From CAZGTQ01 sp964528575 (lineage in GTDB: Bacteria > Planctomycetota > UBA1135 > GCA-002686595), in assembly GCA_964528575.1 (NCBI GenBank), contig CAZGTQ010000361.1, positions 1 through 19,091 on the forward strand: 19,091 nucleotides of DNA, written 5' to 3'. The position numbers and the translations under genes were made by a program. Shown in pieces: positions 6,512-15,681 of this stretch. Every line of letters begins with the position of its first letter. The stretch's first letter is position 1. Under the pieces are notes generated by a model. That model saw only the letters and a list, made by a program, of their open reading frames with translations. It made no database searches and had not been told where the DNA came from.

Positions 6512-6699
6512 TGCGTTCGTTGTGCAAGGCCCCCCGAGCTCGGCGCCGAATCCGGCGCGCGGCTGCTCGAAGCGGGGAATTCGCTCGCGCGCAGGCCCTG
6601 CGCGCGGGCGGAAGTGCCCGCGCTGGCACGCCCGCACCCGATCGGCGCCACGGTCGTGGGGGCGCTTGCACACGGATGCCAGCCAGTCACACTGGGCCA
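6489..6699 (+). repeat. ~200-bp imperfect palindromic intergenic element, copy B
   Basis: This element fills the gap between the HEAT gene and thyX. End pairs are CTGGCTG (6507-6513) with CAGCCAG (6680-6686) and TGTGCAAG (6521-6528) with CTTGCACA (6665-6672). The arms are similar as inverted copies all the way to the centre: GGCGCCGAATC (6542-6552) against the complement of GATCGGCGCC, and GCGGGGAATTCGCTCGC (6572-6588) against the complement of 6604-6621. The centre is an 8-bp hairpin with a 3-nt loop (6587-6605). Copy A has different bases at the outer pairs but keeps the pairing (CTGTCC/GGACAG instead of CTGGCTG/CAGCCAG), which favours a selected RNA structure over a plain DNA repeat. Confidence 0.72.
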
Positions 6700-6700
6700 C

Positions 6701-7561
6701 ATGGAGGAGGCGAAGTCTCCCGGTGCCCTCGACGCTCCCGAGGGAGCGCTCCACGTGCTCGACGACGGGATCGGTTTCGTCGCGTTGGTCGATCGGATGC
6801 GGCAGGACCACGCGCTCAAGGTCGTCAACGCGGCGCGGATCTCGTACAGCCGGCAGAAGGAGGCGTTCGACGAGAAGGACCGCAAGCTCGCGCGGTTCCT
6901 GTGGGAGCACGGGCACACGTCGCCGTACCGGCACTCGTTCTACACGTTCCACTGGAAGGCGCCGCTGTTCGTGTTCCGGCAGGCGTTCAAGTATCAGGTG
7001 GGGAGCACGTGGCGCGAGTACGAGGTCGAGGGTCACTCGGTCGACGTGCGCGTGTTCGACGTGCTGTTCGACACGGACAAGGGCTGCTCGTGGAACGAGG
7101 TGTCGGGGCGGTACGTCGAGTGGCGGCCGGAGTTCTACGTGCCGCGCGTGATGCGCGGGAACCCGCCGCACGGGAACAAGCAGGCCTCGAACGACCTGCC
7201 GAGCGACTTCGATCACCAAGGGGAGCGAGCGCGGATGCTGGCCGAGTGCGAGCGCGCCTTCGACGAGTACCGGGCGCGGCTCGAGCGGGGGGTGGCGAAG
7301 GAGATCGCACGCATGCTCCTGCCGCAGAACCTCTACTCCCAGGCCTACTGGACCGTCTCGCTGCAGGGCGTGATCCACTTCCTCGAGCAACGGCTCGAGC
7401 CCGAGGCCCAGTTCGAGATCCGCAGGTTCGCGCAGGGCGTTCGAAGGCTCGTGGCCGACGACCTCGAGGCGCTCGGGGTCGGCTTCGCCCACGAGGCGGG
7501 AGCGGCCGGAGCCGCCGGAGCCGCCGGAGCGGCCGGCGAGCGCGGCGAGCGCGGCGGCTGA
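6701..7561 (+). CDS. thyX: Divergent FAD-dependent thymidylate synthase (ThyX family)
   Basis: ThyX makes dTMP from dUMP with FAD, NADPH and methylene-tetrahydrofolate. The 286-residue protein starts at ATG 6701 (no SD visible). Family features: an N-terminal AARISY block (44-49); H78 in YRHSFYTF; the signature half CSWNEVSGRY (129-138); FYVP and R152 before GNKQ (158-161); LLPQNLYSQAYWTV (206-219); and FLEQRL...AQFEIR (227-241). The usual signature RHRxxSxNExSxR is broken. Where most ThyX proteins have RQWFRHR followed at once by xxSxNE, this one has RQAFKYQ (93-99), about 29 extra residues (100-128), then the SxNExSxR part. The first Arg-His-Arg is thus Lys-Tyr-Gln. The C-terminus ends in an Ala-Gly low-complexity tail (265-286). 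It could be a functional subfamily with a rebuilt active site, or a paralog with altered chemistry. Confidence 0.85.
   Translation: MEEAKSPGALDAPEGALHVLDDGIGFVALVDRMRQDHALKVVNAARISYSRQKEAFDEKDRKLARFLWEHGHTSPYRHSFYTFHWKAPLFVFRQAFKYQVGSTWREYEVEGHSVDVRVFDVLFDTDKGCSWNEVSGRYVEWRPEFYVPRVMRGNPPHGNKQASNDLPSDFDHQGERARMLAECERAFDEYRARLERGVAKEIARMLLPQNLYSQAYWTVSLQGVIHFLEQRLEPEAQFEIRRFAQGVRRLVADDLEALGVGFAHEAGAAGAAGAAGAAGERGERGG
7496..7558 (+). repeat. GC-rich 9-bp microsatellite in the 3' end of thyX
   Basis: Consecutive GGAGCCGCC-like units encode an Ala-Gly-Ala series followed by Glu-Arg-Gly repeats. They form the tail of the protein beyond the conserved fold, so length changes would be tolerated. Confidence 0.6.
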
Positions 7562-7607
7562 CGCAGCTTTGGCACGGCGAGGGCGCAACCGGCGCCGCGC
7601 GGCCGCG

Positions 7608-7613
7608 TAAGCT
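7608..7613 (+). promoter_or_regulatory. Possible -10 box for the secreted propeller gene
   Basis: TAAGCT fits a TAnnnT -10 hexamer, 45 nt before the ATG at 7659, in a 97-nt gap after thyX. No matching -35 is evident. Confidence 0.25.
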
Positions 7614-7658
7614 GGAGTGTCCACCGGCTCGTCCCCCTGTCCCCCCGGGCCTCCTCGC

Positions 7659-8897
7659 ATGCACCGCATCGCGCTCTTCGTCTGTCCGTTGCTCCTCTCC
7701 GGCGCGGCCGGCGCACAGTCCCTGTTCGTCATGGACTCGCAGGGCGACGTCGTCGAGTTCGCGGGGCCGCCCAGCGGGCCGTGCGCCTACCCGGGCGGGC
7801 CGCTGCTCTCGCTCTTCGGCTACGTGACGGGGAGCCCGTGTCCCGTCCCCGCCGCCGCCGTGCCGCCGCCGCCGTCGCTCGCTGGCGACCTCGCGTTCGA
7901 CAAGGTGCGGCGCGAGCTGTGGATCACCGACGGGACCGCGATCGGGGGCTACCAGAGCTTCGGGACCGCGTACACCGGCGTCACGCACGATCCGGGCGAC
8001 GTGCTCGCCGGCCCGCTGACCGGACTCGCGTACGACGCGAGCAGCGACCAGCTCTGGATCGCCGACGCGACGTCGGCGGCGCGCATCGCGCGGCCGAGCA
8101 CCAGCGGGTGCAACGCCGCCAATCCGAGCGCCCAGGTCGGGCCCTTCGCGCTGCCGCTCGGTCCGGGAGCGAGCGCGACGGACGTCGACCTCGACCCGTT
8201 CACCGGATCGCTGTGGATGTGCGACGACCAGGGCTTCGTCACGAACGTGAGCATCGGCGGCGGCGTCGGCCCGGCTGGCGGCTTCCTCGCGACTGCGGTC
8301 GCGGCGTGCGGGCTCCAGGCGCCGCTGACGGGCATCGCGGTCGACGACTCCGCGCCCGGCGGCGCGTTCTGGGTGACCGACGGCACGACCGTCGCTTACC
8401 TCGCGATGGACGGGAGCGGCGCCGCGCCGCCGACGTTCTACGCGCCGTCGCCGTGCACCGCGACGCCGGCCGGCGGGACGATCGTCGGCATGGACGGCAC
8501 GTCGGCGCCGCTCGGCTTCGGCGCCCCGTCGAACGGATTCATCCCGATCTTCCCGACGATCGGGGCGGACGGGCAGGCGTACGTCGGCAACCTCACGTTC
8601 ACGATCCAGGTCGGCGGCGCGCAGCAGGGCGAGGTCGTCGTCCTGTTCGTGAGCACCGCCTCCATCTGCCCGACGCTCCCGCTCGGGCCGATGAACGTGC
8701 ACATCCTGCCGGCGACCTCGCTCCTGCTCGGAGCGGGCGTCGTCACGACCTTCGGGCCGCCGCTCGACTTCCCCGCGCCGCTGGGGCTCGGCATGACGCC
8801 GGGCGTCTCGGCCTACCTGCAGGCGGCCGCGTACGACCCGGTGACCGGCGACTTCTCGTCGACGGGCGGCCTGGCGCTCACCCTCGCCCGGCGCTGA
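7659..8897 (+). CDS. Secreted beta-propeller protein with lectin-like C-terminal domain
   Basis: This 412-residue protein starts at ATG 7659; the signal peptide MHRIALFVCPLLLSGAAGAQ ends at an AxA-type site. An in-frame ATG 14 codons upstream would put proline-rich residues before the signal and is unlikely. Residues about 20-270 contain four or five blade-like repeats of the form (hydrophobic)3-D-x-x-x-x-x-(L/F)-W-(I/V/M): LAFDKVRRELWITDG, LAYDASSDQLWIADA, VDLDPFTGSLWMCDD, IAVDDSAPGGAFWVTDG. This resembles NHL or YVTN-type propellers. The last 120 residues (from about 290) form a Gly- and Pro-rich beta domain ending with QAAAYDPVTGDFSSTGGLALTL. This type of tail is common on planctomycete extracellular proteins and is probably a secretion or binding module. 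Ligand unknown. Confidence 0.75.
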   Translation: MHRIALFVCPLLLSGAAGAQSLFVMDSQGDVVEFAGPPSGPCAYPGGPLLSLFGYVTGSPCPVPAAAVPPPPSLAGDLAFDKVRRELWITDGTAIGGYQSFGTAYTGVTHDPGDVLAGPLTGLAYDASSDQLWIADATSAARIARPSTSGCNAANPSAQVGPFALPLGPGASATDVDLDPFTGSLWMCDDQGFVTNVSIGGGVGPAGGFLATAVAACGLQAPLTGIAVDDSAPGGAFWVTDGTTVAYLAMDGSGAAPPTFYAPSPCTATPAGGTIVGMDGTSAPLGFGAPSNGFIPIFPTIGADGQAYVGNLTFTIQVGGAQQGEVVVLFVSTASICPTLPLGPMNVHILPATSLLLGAGVVTTFGPPLDFPAPLGLGMTPGVSAYLQAAAYDPVTGDFSSTGGLALTLARR

Positions 8898-8971
8898 GGG
8901 TGGCCGCGCGGCGCGGCGCGGAGCGGACGGACGGGCTTGAACCGGCCGCCGGGCCGTGCGTTGATCGGTCC

Positions 8972-9862
8972 ATGAAGCTCTCCCTCGCGCTGGCTGGTCT
9001 CTTCGGACGCTCTCTACTAGCGTCTGCGGCGGGGCTGGCGCTCGGCGCCGGCGCCGGCGGATACGCTCCCGAGGCCGCCGCCGCCTCGCAACACGCCGCC
9101 ACGCAGGACGTCGGGCCGCCGAGCGCGGAGCAGCTCGAGGCGCGCCGCAAGCTCGTCGCGACGCTCGCCGAGCAGGGCGTGCAGATCGACCTCGAGCAGG
9201 GCCTCGTCGGCGTGCCGGCGAGCGTGCTCGTGCGGCACGACCTGCTCGAGTACCTGCTCGTCGGCCCGACCGGCGCGGCGCACGAGGCGCTGCTCGCCAC
9301 CGACGTGACGCCGAGCGTCCTCAACGCGGCGCTGCTCGCGCTCGGCGTCGCGCAGGGCAACAACGCGCGCTGGACCGTCCGCGATCCCCCGCCGACGCCC
9401 GAGGAGCGCGCCGACGGCGTCGCGCCCTACACGGTCGACCCGCCCGAGGGCGACGGTTTCTACCTCTACCTCGCGTGGCGCGAGGGCGACGAGGTCTACC
9501 GCTTCCGCGTCGAGGATCTGCTCTCGAACCTCGAGACCGGGCGTGCGATGCGACGCCACCGCTGGGTCTACATCGGCTCGCGCTTCGCGCAGCTCGTCCC
9601 GGGCGAGCCGGAAGTGTTCGCGGCCGACGTCGAGCAGAACCTCGTCAACGTCGCGTGGTTCCACGCGGGCAACACGCTCGTCACCGCGGCGCTGCCGCAG
9701 TGCCGGCGTCAGGACATCTGGATCGCCAACGCGTGGCTCGTGCCGCCGGAGCGCAGCGCGGTGCAGCTCGTGTTCGCGCGCGCCGAGCTCGAGCGTTTGC
9801 CCGAGGCGTGGGAGGCGGAGCTCCCCCTCGTCGCGTCGCCCGCGCCCGGAGATTCGCGCTGA
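8972..9862 (+). CDS. Secreted YdjY-like domain protein
   Basis: This 296-residue protein has an N-terminal signal (MKLSLALAGLFGRSLLASAAGLALGAGAGG) and then a domain of the YdjY type. Recognisable stretches are QIDLEQGLVGVPASVLVRHD, LEYLLVGPTGAAHEALLATD, VTPSVLNAALLALG, YLYLAWREGDEVYRFRVEDL and the block RHRWVYIGSRF. In planctomycetes such domains often occur in secreted proteins or are fused to ferredoxin-like modules; here it stands alone. No catalytic residues are evident and its biochemical role is unknown. The next gene begins 41 nt downstream, so the gene may head the following operon. A TTGAAC about 45 nt before the start could be part of a promoter, but the -10 is poor. Confidence 0.72.
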   Translation: MKLSLALAGLFGRSLLASAAGLALGAGAGGYAPEAAAASQHAATQDVGPPSAEQLEARRKLVATLAEQGVQIDLEQGLVGVPASVLVRHDLLEYLLVGPTGAAHEALLATDVTPSVLNAALLALGVAQGNNARWTVRDPPPTPEERADGVAPYTVDPPEGDGFYLYLAWREGDEVYRFRVEDLLSNLETGRAMRRHRWVYIGSRFAQLVPGEPEVFAADVEQNLVNVAWFHAGNTLVTAALPQCRRQDIWIANAWLVPPERSAVQLVFARAELERLPEAWEAELPLVASPAPGDSR

Positions 9863-9903
9863 ACAGGGCGAGCACGAGCGCGAGCGTGTGCCCGCGCCCG
9901 GGC

Positions 9904-11052
9904 ATGGCGGTCGCGGCGCTCGTGCGCCGCGCGGGTCGCGGCCGCGCCGCCGCGCGCGCGGCGGAGAGCGCGCTCGTCGGCCTCGCCGCGCTGTGCCTCG
10001 TCGCCGCGGCCGCGACCCTGTCCGGCTCGTCGCACGAGCGGCCGGCGACCTGGCTCGCCGCGCTCGTCGGTGCGCTCGCCGCCGGCTTCGGCTGGTGGCG
10101 CGGGGGTCGGCTCGGGCCGGTCGAGCTCGCGCGGGAGCTCGACCGGCGCCTCGCGTTCGGCGGCGGGCTGTTCACCGCGTGGGAGTGCGAGCGGGCGGGA
10201 GCCGCCGGCGCCGTCGCGGGCGCGCAGGCCGCCCGCGTCGCGCGCCGTCTCGACCCGCGCCGGGCGTTGCGCGCGATCCTGCCGAGCCCCGCGCTCGCCG
10301 TCGCCGCGCCGCTGCTGGGCGCGGCGTGCCTCGCCGCGGCGATCGATCACGGCGAGCGGACCGCGAATCCCGCGGCCGTGCGCGCTGCGCTCGGCGGTCT
10401 GACCGGCGCGCTCGGGCAGGGGCGCGAGGAAATCTTGCGCTCGGTCGGCGAGGGGGACTTCGACGCGCAAGCGGCGGGCCGGCTGCGCGAGCTCGCGGCG
10501 ACGGTCGCGCGGCTCGAGCGCGCGCTCGCCGACCAGGCGCTGGCGCCGGCCGAGGCGCGTGCCGCGCTCGCCGAGCTCGACCGCGAGCTCGCGCAGCTCG
10601 GGCGGCGGCTGGAGCGCGACGGCGCGGCCCGCGCGGCGCTCGAGCGGGCCCGGACGTGGACCGACGCGGCGCTCATGGCGCTGGCGGCCGAGGACGCGCT
10701 GGCCGGGGCCGCGCCCGAGCCGTCGCCGGCGCGGCCGGCGCAGACGCCCGGAGCCGATGCGCCCCATGCCGGTGCGCACGGAGCCGGCGACGCACTGGCC
10801 TCTGCGGGGGGAGACGGCACAATGTTCGGCCCTCGTTCCGCCGGGACGGGCCCGCAGGAGCCGGGTCCGCGCGCGGGGAACGAGGCGCGCGACACCGCCG
10901 CCGCGCGGTCCGGTGCTGCCGCGGCCGAGCCGCTCCGCGAGACTGCGGGCGCGCCCGGCCGCTGGTGGGCGCCGCGCCACGACGGTCTGGTGGAGCGCTG
11001 GCTCGCGTCCCGCCGCGCCGCTCCAGCGTCCGACCCGCCGCACGACCGTTGA
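9904..11052 (+). CDS. Membrane protein with coiled coil, Bat-operon/DUF4175-like
   Basis: This 382-residue protein starts at ATG 9904, chosen because the frame upstream reads against the conserved YdjY-like gene. Two hydrophobic helices (about 23-41 and 48-64) are followed by ELARELDRRLAFGGGLFTAWE (75-95), a third helix (about 130-147), a long Arg/Glu/Ala heptad-rich coiled coil (160-265), a Pro/Gly/Ala-rich disordered linker (268-345) and a short C-terminal WWAPRHDGLVERWL block. The two-helix start, the Leu-Asp-Arg-Arg-Leu motif and the aromatic/Arg C-terminal block recall membrane proteins of Bat (aerotolerance) or DUF4175 operons, but no MoxR or VWA gene is present here, so this is tentative. 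The stop overlaps the next start (TTGA), indicating coupling to inositol phosphate synthase. Confidence 0.7.
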   Translation: MAVAALVRRAGRGRAAARAAESALVGLAALCLVAAAATLSGSSHERPATWLAALVGALAAGFGWWRGGRLGPVELARELDRRLAFGGGLFTAWECERAGAAGAVAGAQAARVARRLDPRRALRAILPSPALAVAAPLLGAACLAAAIDHGERTANPAAVRAALGGLTGALGQGREEILRSVGEGDFDAQAAGRLRELAATVARLERALADQALAPAEARAALAELDRELAQLGRRLERDGAARAALERARTWTDAALMALAAEDALAGAAPEPSPARPAQTPGADAPHAGAHGAGDALASAGGDGTMFGPRSAGTGPQEPGPRAGNEARDTAAARSGAAAAEPLRETAGAPGRWWAPRHDGLVERWLASRRAAPASDPPHDR

Positions 11053-12268
11053 CCGACGACACGCCGCAGCACCGCCGCCTCGGCCTCTGGCTCCTCGGAG
11101 CCCGGGGCGCGATCTCCACGTGTGTCGCGTACGGCCTCGCCGGCCTGCGCCACGGCCTGATCGAGCCGCTCGGCGTCGTCACGTCGCGCCCGCCGTTCGA
11201 CGAGCTGCCGTTCGCCGGCTTCGACGAGATCTGGCTCGGCGGCCACGAGGTCGTGCGTCGCAACCTGTCGCAGTCGGCGAGCGAGCTCGTGCGCCTGGGC
11301 GTGCTGCCGCCGGACCTCGTCGCCAGTTGCTCGGCCGAGGCGGCGGCGTACGACGCGCGCATCCGGCCGGGGATCCTCGACGGCCCCGACGTCGGCATGG
11401 CGGAGCTCGACCGCGACGCGGCCGCGCTGGGCGCCCTCGCGCCGCGCGAGCAGATCGCGCGCGTGCAGGAGGACGTCGCCGCGTTCGCGCAGGCGGAAGA
11501 GCTCGACCGCGTCGTCGTCATCAATCTGACGAGCACCGAGGCGTGGCGCGACGATCGTTCGGAGTGGCGCGACCTCGCCGAGCTCGAGGCGGCGCTCGAC
11601 GCGGGCCGCGAGCAGCCGGCGTCCGTCGTGTACGCGTACGCCGCGCTCGCCGCCGGCCTGCCGCACGTCAACTTCACGCCCAACCGCGCCGCGTCGATCC
11701 CCGCTCTGCGCCAGCTCGCCGAGGAGCGCGGCGTGCCGCACTGCGGCAACGACGCGAAGACCGGCGAGACGCTGCTCAAGACGGTGCTGGGGCCGATGTT
11801 CGTCGCGCGCAACCTGCGCGTCCTGTCGTGGCAGGGCTACAACATGCTCGGCAACCGCGACGGCGAGGTGCTGGCCGATCCGGTGCACAAGCAGTCGAAG
11901 CTCGCGAACAAGGACCACTGCCTGCGCTCGATCCTCGACGACCCGAACGTGCACACGAAGGTGGGCATCGACTTCGTGCCGTCGCTCGGCGACTGGAAGA
12001 CCGCGTGGGACTTCGTCCACTTCCAGGGCTTCCTCGGCGCGCGGATGAGCCTGCAGCTCACGTGGCAGGGGTGCGACTCGGCGCTCGCGGCGCCGCTCAT
12101 CCTCGACCTGGCGCGGCTCGCCGACCTCGCGGCGCAGCGCGGCGAGGGGGGCGTGATGGAGCACACCGCGAGCTTCTTCAAGTCGCCGCTCGGCGGCGGC
12201 GTCCACGACTACTTCACCCAGTTCCGCGCCTTGATCGCCTACGGGACGAAGGCGCGCGGGAGACGCTC

Positions 12269-12272
<4 letters not shown>
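11049..12272 (+). CDS. ino1: Myo-inositol-1-phosphate synthase (inositol-3-phosphate synthase)
   Basis: The enzyme converts glucose-6-phosphate to myo-inositol-1-phosphate through NAD-dependent oxidation, aldol cyclisation and reduction, the first step towards inositol lipids or soluble inositol compounds. The protein is 407 residues. LGARGAISTCVAYGL (16-30) is the NAD-binding loop. VVINLTSTE follows, then VNFTPN. The family core is GNDAKTGETLLKTVLGPMF with SWQGYNMLGNRDGEVL and the lysine-rich KQSKLANKD, which hold the substrate-binding lysines. The NAD loop is so close to the N-terminus that the only workable start is the TTG at 11049, which overlaps the previous stop (TTGA); later GTG codons would remove the loop. 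The 3' end overlaps the M3 peptidase start (ATGA). Rare start plus coupling suggests its level is tied to the upstream gene. Confidence 0.93.
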
Positions 12273-14165
<1,893 letters not shown>

Positions 14166-14185
<20 letters not shown>

Positions 14186-14229
14186 TCGCGTCGAGCTGGC
14201 TCGCGTTGAGTCACGTCGAGCTGGCTCGC
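14166..14229. repeat. Three tandem 25-26 bp repeats at a convergent gene junction
   Basis: The palindromic core CGAGCTGGCTCGC occurs at 14166-14178, 14192-14204 and 14217-14229, 26 and 25 bp apart. The flanking bases of units 1 and 2 are also alike (GCGAAGTAGTCGCGT against GCGTTGAGTCACGT). Unit 1 encodes the last residues and stop of the M3 peptidase; unit 3 ends against the stop of the alpha/beta hydrolase on the other strand. It looks like a local duplication of the peptidase gene's 3' end. Each core can form a 6-bp hairpin, but there is no T-tract. Confidence 0.75.
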
Positions 14230-14934
14230 TCAGCCCCGGCGCAGCCACCCGTCGACGCTCGTCACGAGCCCCGCGAGCACGTCCTCGCGCGTGCGGCCGC
14301 TCGCCTTGGGCACCTTGAAGTCGTGGTCGGCGCCGTCGACGAGCTCGAGCGTCGCCGCGCCCGCGTAGCTCGGCAATTCGCGCTCGAGCACGTCGAGCTT
14401 GCAGAGCGCGTCGCGCGTGCCCGACAGGAACAGCGCGGGCACGCGCAGCGCGGGCCAGTGCTCGGTGCGCGGGCTCTCGCTCTTGCCGGGCGCGTGCAAC
14501 GGGTAGCCGAGGAAGAAGAGCGCGTCGCACGGCGCGCCCGCGGCGGCGATGCGGCTCGCCATGCGGCCGCCGAGCGACTTGCCGCCGAGCACGTGTCGGC
14601 GGCCGCCGAAGCGCGCGCGCAGCAGGTCGAGCGCGGCGCGGTGCGCGGCCTCCAGGACGGGCGCGCGGTCGGGCGGCCGGCGCTTGCCGAGCCGGCGCGC
14701 GCGCTCGAACCAGGGGTAGTCGAAGCGCAGGACCGCGTGGCCGCGTTCGGCGAGGCCGGTCGCGACCGCCTGCATGAACGGCGAGTCGCACGGGGCGCCC
14801 GCGCCGTGCGCGAGCAGGACCGCGACGTCGCTCGCGGCGGCGCGCGGCCCGGGCAGGTCGAGCAGCGCGCGCACGCTCTCCACGCCGCCGGCGTCGACGC
14901 CGATCGTGAGCTCTTCGCGCTGCGGGGCCGCCAT
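14230..14934 (-). CDS. Alpha/beta hydrolase, KANL3/Tex30-like
   Basis: This 234-residue cytoplasmic protein has a complete hydrolase triad: S120 in the nucleophile elbow GGKSLGGRM (117-125), D175 in SGTRDALC, and H204 in GADHDF. The oxyanion region AHGAGAPCDSPFM (42-54) and the motif RFDYPWFE (70-77) are typical of the Tex30/KANL3 branch, related to dienelactone hydrolases and usually of unknown substrate in bacteria. The length is normal for the branch. The ATG lies 27 nt from the divergent methyltransferase start, with no SD; a TATCCT at 14951-14946 could serve a nearly leaderless message. It faces the M3 peptidase gene tail-to-tail across the tandem repeats. Confidence 0.88.
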   Translation of the reverse strand: MAAPQREELTIGVDAGGVESVRALLDLPGPRAAASDVAVLLAHGAGAPCDSPFMQAVATGLAERGHAVLRFDYPWFERARRLGKRRPPDRAPVLEAAHRAALDLLRARFGGRRHVLGGKSLGGRMASRIAAAGAPCDALFFLGYPLHAPGKSESPRTEHWPALRVPALFLSGTRDALCKLDVLERELPSYAGAATLELVDGADHDFKVPKASGRTREDVLAGLVTSVDGWLRRG

Positions 14935-14944
14935 GGGCGCCCGC

Positions 14945-14951
14945 TAGGATA
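14945..14951. promoter_or_regulatory. Possible shared -10 region of two divergent genes
   Basis: The heptamer TAGGATA gives TAGGAT on the plus strand (12 nt before the ATG at 14962) and TATCCT on the minus strand (12 nt before the ATG at 14934). Both fit TAnnnT -10 boxes for leaderless or nearly leaderless transcripts, and neither gene has an SD. No clear -35 is seen on either side. Confidence 0.35.
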
Positions 14952-14961
14952 CACCGCTCCC

Positions 14962-15681
14962 ATGGCCAGCCGACGCGAGCCGAAGCTCCAGACGACGACG
15001 CTCTGGTACTACCCGACGCAGCAGCTCGAGGGCGCGCGGCACGGCGACCCGCGCTTCGAGGGGCGCACGCCGGCGTACGTGATCTGGAACCTGCTCGAGC
15101 GGTACACGCGCGAGGGCGATCTCGTCGTCGACCCGTTCTGCGGGGGCGGGACGACGCTCGACGTCGCGCGCGACCTGGGGCGGCGGGCGCTCGGCTACGA
15201 CGTCGCGCCGGCGCGCGAGGACGTGTTCCGCGCGGACGCGCGCGCGCTGCCGCTCGAGGACGAGAAAGCGGACTTCGTCTTCATGGACCCGCCGTACTCG
15301 ACCCACGTCGACTACTCGGACGCCGAGGAGTGCATCGGCAAGCTCGACGCGTTCGAGCCGGGCTACCTCGAGGCCCTCGACGCCGCGTTCGCCGAGGCGG
15401 GGCGCGTGTTGCGCGACCGGCGCTACCTCGCCGTCTACGTCCAGGACACGTTCAAGCGCAAGCGCGGCTTCGTCGGCATCGGCGCGCGCTGCTTCGCGCT
15501 GCTCGAGCGCCGCTTCCGGGCGGTCGACCACGTCGCGGTCGTGCGCGGCAACCGCAAGCTCGAGCAGCCGCGCTTCCACGACGCGGCGGCCGAGGGGAAC
15601 TTCTTCCTGCGCGGCTTCAATCACCTCCTGATCTTCAAGAAGGAGGAGCGCGCGCCGCGCCGTCAGTCGGCCGGCCGGTAG
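14962..15681 (+). CDS. Solitary DNA methyltransferase, DPPY type
   Basis: This 239-residue AdoMet-dependent methyltransferase carries the AdoMet-binding motif DPFCGGGTT (57-65), an acidic residue after the next strand (GYD, 78-80), and the catalytic DPPYS (109-113), as in N4-cytosine or N6-adenine amino-methyltransferases. The N-terminal block LWYYPTQQLEG (14-24) is shared with a group of small DNA or RNA (TRM11-like) methylases. No target-recognition domain of normal size is evident and no restriction gene lies nearby, so it is an orphan; an RNA or tRNA substrate cannot be excluded. The last 19 bp overlap the 3' end of the opposite-strand gene at 15663. Confidence 0.85.
   Translation: MASRREPKLQTTTLWYYPTQQLEGARHGDPRFEGRTPAYVIWNLLERYTREGDLVVDPFCGGGTTLDVARDLGRRALGYDVAPAREDVFRADARALPLEDEKADFVFMDPPYSTHVDYSDAEECIGKLDAFEPGYLEALDAAFAEAGRVLRDRRYLAVYVQDTFKRKRGFVGIGARCFALLERRFRAVDHVAVVRGNRKLEQPRFHDAAAEGNFFLRGFNHLLIFKKEERAPRRQSAGR

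Noticed and set aside
6489..6699. Calling element B a 6S RNA
   Set aside because: The rod shape and length are suggestive, but I see no conserved 6S sequence feature, and two copies in 3.3 kb before unrelated genes would be unusual. It is left as a repeat with possible RNA function.
7571..7590. Sigma-54 promoter before the propeller gene
   Set aside because: TGGCAC is present, but the required GC/TTGC element at the correct spacing is not.
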